From the NCBI GenBank assembly GCA_905250025.1, contig CAJNOJ010000385.1, positions 21,177 through 85,176 of the forward strand: a DNA stretch of 64,000 nt, written 5' to 3'. Both the position numbers and the translations under genes were made by a program. Below the pieces are notes generated by a model. The model was given only the letters and a program-made list of their open reading frames with translations, made no database searches and was not told the origin of the DNA. Of the stretch, positions 62,166-64,000 are shown piece after piece; positions within the stretch are counted from its first letter, which is position 1, and every line of letters starts with the position of its first letter. The stretch is from Adineta ricciae (Eukaryota; Rotifera; Eurotatoria; Adinetida; Adinetidae).

Positions 62166-64000
62166 ATGTACGTTGAGCAGCAACAAGATATTGTAGAAGG
62201 TCCTGAACAAAACCAATATTCGCAACTCTCGCGGTAAGTTTTACCTTTACACATTGGATTTTGCTCATAGTCAATATAGGTTTAGAATTCGGAACATATT
62301 CAGGCCCTCCAGATGCAGCACTTTAGCCACTACACTGATCTTGCTCTCAATGATCAGCATCAGTGTAGGATTTTCTATTGCAGACGTCGATTCAATCGAT
62401 CAGGTTTCGACAAAACAATCCGTCGTGGTCGAACATCCTAACAAACGAATACACCGTGCACTATCTCGTGTATGACAACTTTACACATAATTTTGATTTC
62501 TCTCATTCACTCGATGAATAGGCCGATGAACCAGATGACCGTGGTTACTTCAACGTTTATATTCGTGAATCCTGTCGCGATGGGCGCTACAATCCATACA
62601 AAGAAATTCGCTTTCCATACGCTCGATACGAACGTCAACGACTTCGTAAATATTTCATCTTCACTAAAACCTAAACAACGAATAAAATTCTTTTTCCATT
62701 TCCAGGATATTCGCCAGCTTGGATTCGGTTTTCCCGATGGATGCCGATCTACGTCAACCGATTCACTCGCCATACGATGCTTTATTCAGGAAATGGAGGT
62801 AACTTACCAGTTCAAAAGCACAGATAACTCTAAAACTATATTTTTCCTAGTGTATATTTTACCTCCATTGATTAACTACAACTCAAAAATGATTTCCGTC
62901 GCCGAATTGATGGCCTATGGTTACGCGACACTGATAAATACAGGTGTCCCAATGCCATCTCAATTCAACATAGCGTACTATGCAGTATCTGGTTCATGTA
63001 AGCACATAAGCGCCAGGTCAATAAATGCACACTAAACAAAGTTTCCATATATTTTAGACTACATGCGAGGTATGCCGCGTTTCAATCCAGCCACGAGAGC
63101 CTTCATGGGTGGAGTACAAGCTCCATCTCGCTCAGAATATAATCCCGACTGCGACAGCAGCTATGAAGAGCACACCGGTGATGAGCAACCCTTAGGTTAT
63201 GGCACTGAACAAGACGATCAGCCAGACACACCGAACACCTACGAACAAGGTTACGACCCAGACAACCAGGAACCCTCCAGATATTCCGGAAGAGATCCCG
63301 ACTACAACTACGAGTATCCTGATCGAGATCACTACCACTACCGACCCAGACATCGTCCAACAAGACGCCGTCCAAGTAAGTATAATAAACTTCACTCATA
63401 ATCAGTCCTTTCCAGCAAAACTTAACCCATCTCACTCATCAGCTAATAACACCCACCAGAACACCGAAACCCATTCACCCTCCATCGCTAAACTCTTAGC
63501 CACCGCTATATAGAGACCACAGAAAACAAATCATACCCAACCGCCTTCCACTGCCACAAAGCACCACAGATAAATAATCCCACCGTTGACCACAACCGCT
63601 GCCCAACAATCAGACACACTCGCTTTCAAAACCAGCTCCTACTTTCATTCAGAGTACACGTCGAAACCTGCAACCCACCATCAAACCACCATGCTAACAA
63701 CACACAGCACAACACATAGTACTACCCATTCAACAACTCATGAGACAACAACTCATAGTACTACGCACTCAACAACACACAGCACCACTCACAGCACAAC
63801 ACACAGTACTACCCATTCAACAACTCATGAGACAACAACTCACAGCACTACGCACTCAACAACACACAGCACAACACATAGTACTACCCATTCAACAACT
63901 CATGAGACAACAACTCACAGTACTACGCACTCAACAACACACAGCACCACTCACAGCACAACACACAGTACTACCCATTCAACAACTCATGAGACAACAA
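62166..64000 (+). CDS. Membrane-anchored Thr-rich mucin-like protein, partial
   Basis: The 5' part of a gene that runs off the window. Exons read: 62166-62233, 62280 to about 62469, about 62522-62651, about 62709-62800, about 62851-62998 and about 63059-63375; later exons are less sure. A cytosolic lead (MYVEQQQDIVEG...) is followed by a hydrophobic helix (TLATTLILLSMISISVGFSI), either a type II anchor or a long signal sequence. An unrecognised ectodomain with YFNVYIRESCRDGRY and MISVAELMAYGYATLINTGV follows, then a polar Asp/Pro/Tyr/Arg-rich stretch with HYHYRPRHRPTRRRP. Past a GTAAGT donor at 63376 the sequence becomes a Thr/Ser/His repeat, taken to be the same gene by position. The Thr-rich repeats would be O-glycosylated, as in mucins. 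No known family was recognised. Confidence 0.6.
63691..64000 (+). repeat. THST-coding tandem repeat with higher-order structure
   Basis: A 12 nt unit encoding THST-like tetrapeptides, varied by HETTTHST. The anchor AGTACTACCCATTC recurs at 63718, 63805, 63880 and 63967, giving spacings of 87, 75 and 87 nt; the difference is exactly one 12 nt unit. It stays in one open frame to the window end, so its full length is unknown. Confidence 0.85.

Noticed and set aside
63691..64000. Tandem repeats at the right edge considered as a CRISPR array or satellite
   Set aside because: There are no unique spacers, the units are 12 nt, and the array stays open in one frame encoding Thr/Ser/His, so a mucin-type coding repeat is the better reading.

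Overview
The window is nuclear DNA of a small-genome metazoan. It is AT-rich, most introns are about 50-70 nt with GT-AG ends, and animal-specific genes are packed on both strands: Frizzled, Nanos, an NMDA-type receptor, a T-box factor, Orthopedia and Rhotekin. Compact introns, SL-like acceptors just upstream of several start codons, and retained neural/patterning genes next to LicD-type and mucin-like genes fit a rotifer, most likely a bdelloid. That assignment is inference; no marker gene settles it. No CRISPR array, bacterial operon or replication origin is visible.

Layout. 1-2647: noncoding DNA upstream of a Frizzled 5/8-type receptor (2648-5261, +). Convergent to it is nanos (6137-7203, -), then a small unassigned gene (7589-8077, -) and a roughly 13-exon GluN3-like ionotropic receptor (8434-12452, -). 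After a 2 kb gap come hexosaminidase D (14484-16376, -) and the Ubc13/UBE2N E2 enzyme (16942-17625, -). On the plus strand follow a tail-anchored golgin-like coiled-coil gene (18197-22136), a TARG1/OARD1 macrodomain hydrolase 81 bp downstream (22218-22701), a Tbr/Eomes-class T-box gene (24195-25796), a costars-domain gene (26336-26861), a C16orf89-family secreted protein (27586-28632) and a small coiled-coil gene (28995-29586). On the minus strand are an Arf GTPase (29744-30351), tRNA-Leu(UAG) (30877-30956), low-complexity genes (31692-34002) and two intronless LicD/fukutin-type paralogs (35686-37810). A 680 bp MITE with about 95 bp inverted repeats lies at 38160-38839.

The right third holds a GT92-like glycosyltransferase (41620-42765, +), TRMT44 (42872-44643, -), an AT-hook protein (45023-46843, -), adenylate kinase 8 (47241-49358, +), a neuronal calcium sensor (50589-52338, +), an unassigned Ser-rich protein (53902-54636, +), Orthopedia (55072-56203, -), a divergent cyclin (56956-58877, +), Rhotekin (59091-60838, -), a decayed LicD fragment near 61.1 kb and the 5' part of a membrane-anchored, Thr-rich mucin-like gene (62166 to the window end, +).

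The genes do not form one pathway; this looks like ordinary euchromatin. The points most worth a second look are the GluN3-like receptor lacking two near-invariant residues, AK8 with Arg replacing Lys in both P-loops, a putative 25 nt intron, the MITE, the LicD family with a relic copy, and acceptor-only starts suggesting trans-splicing. Exon limits were read by eye from frame and GT-AG signals; where they could not be resolved this is stated.
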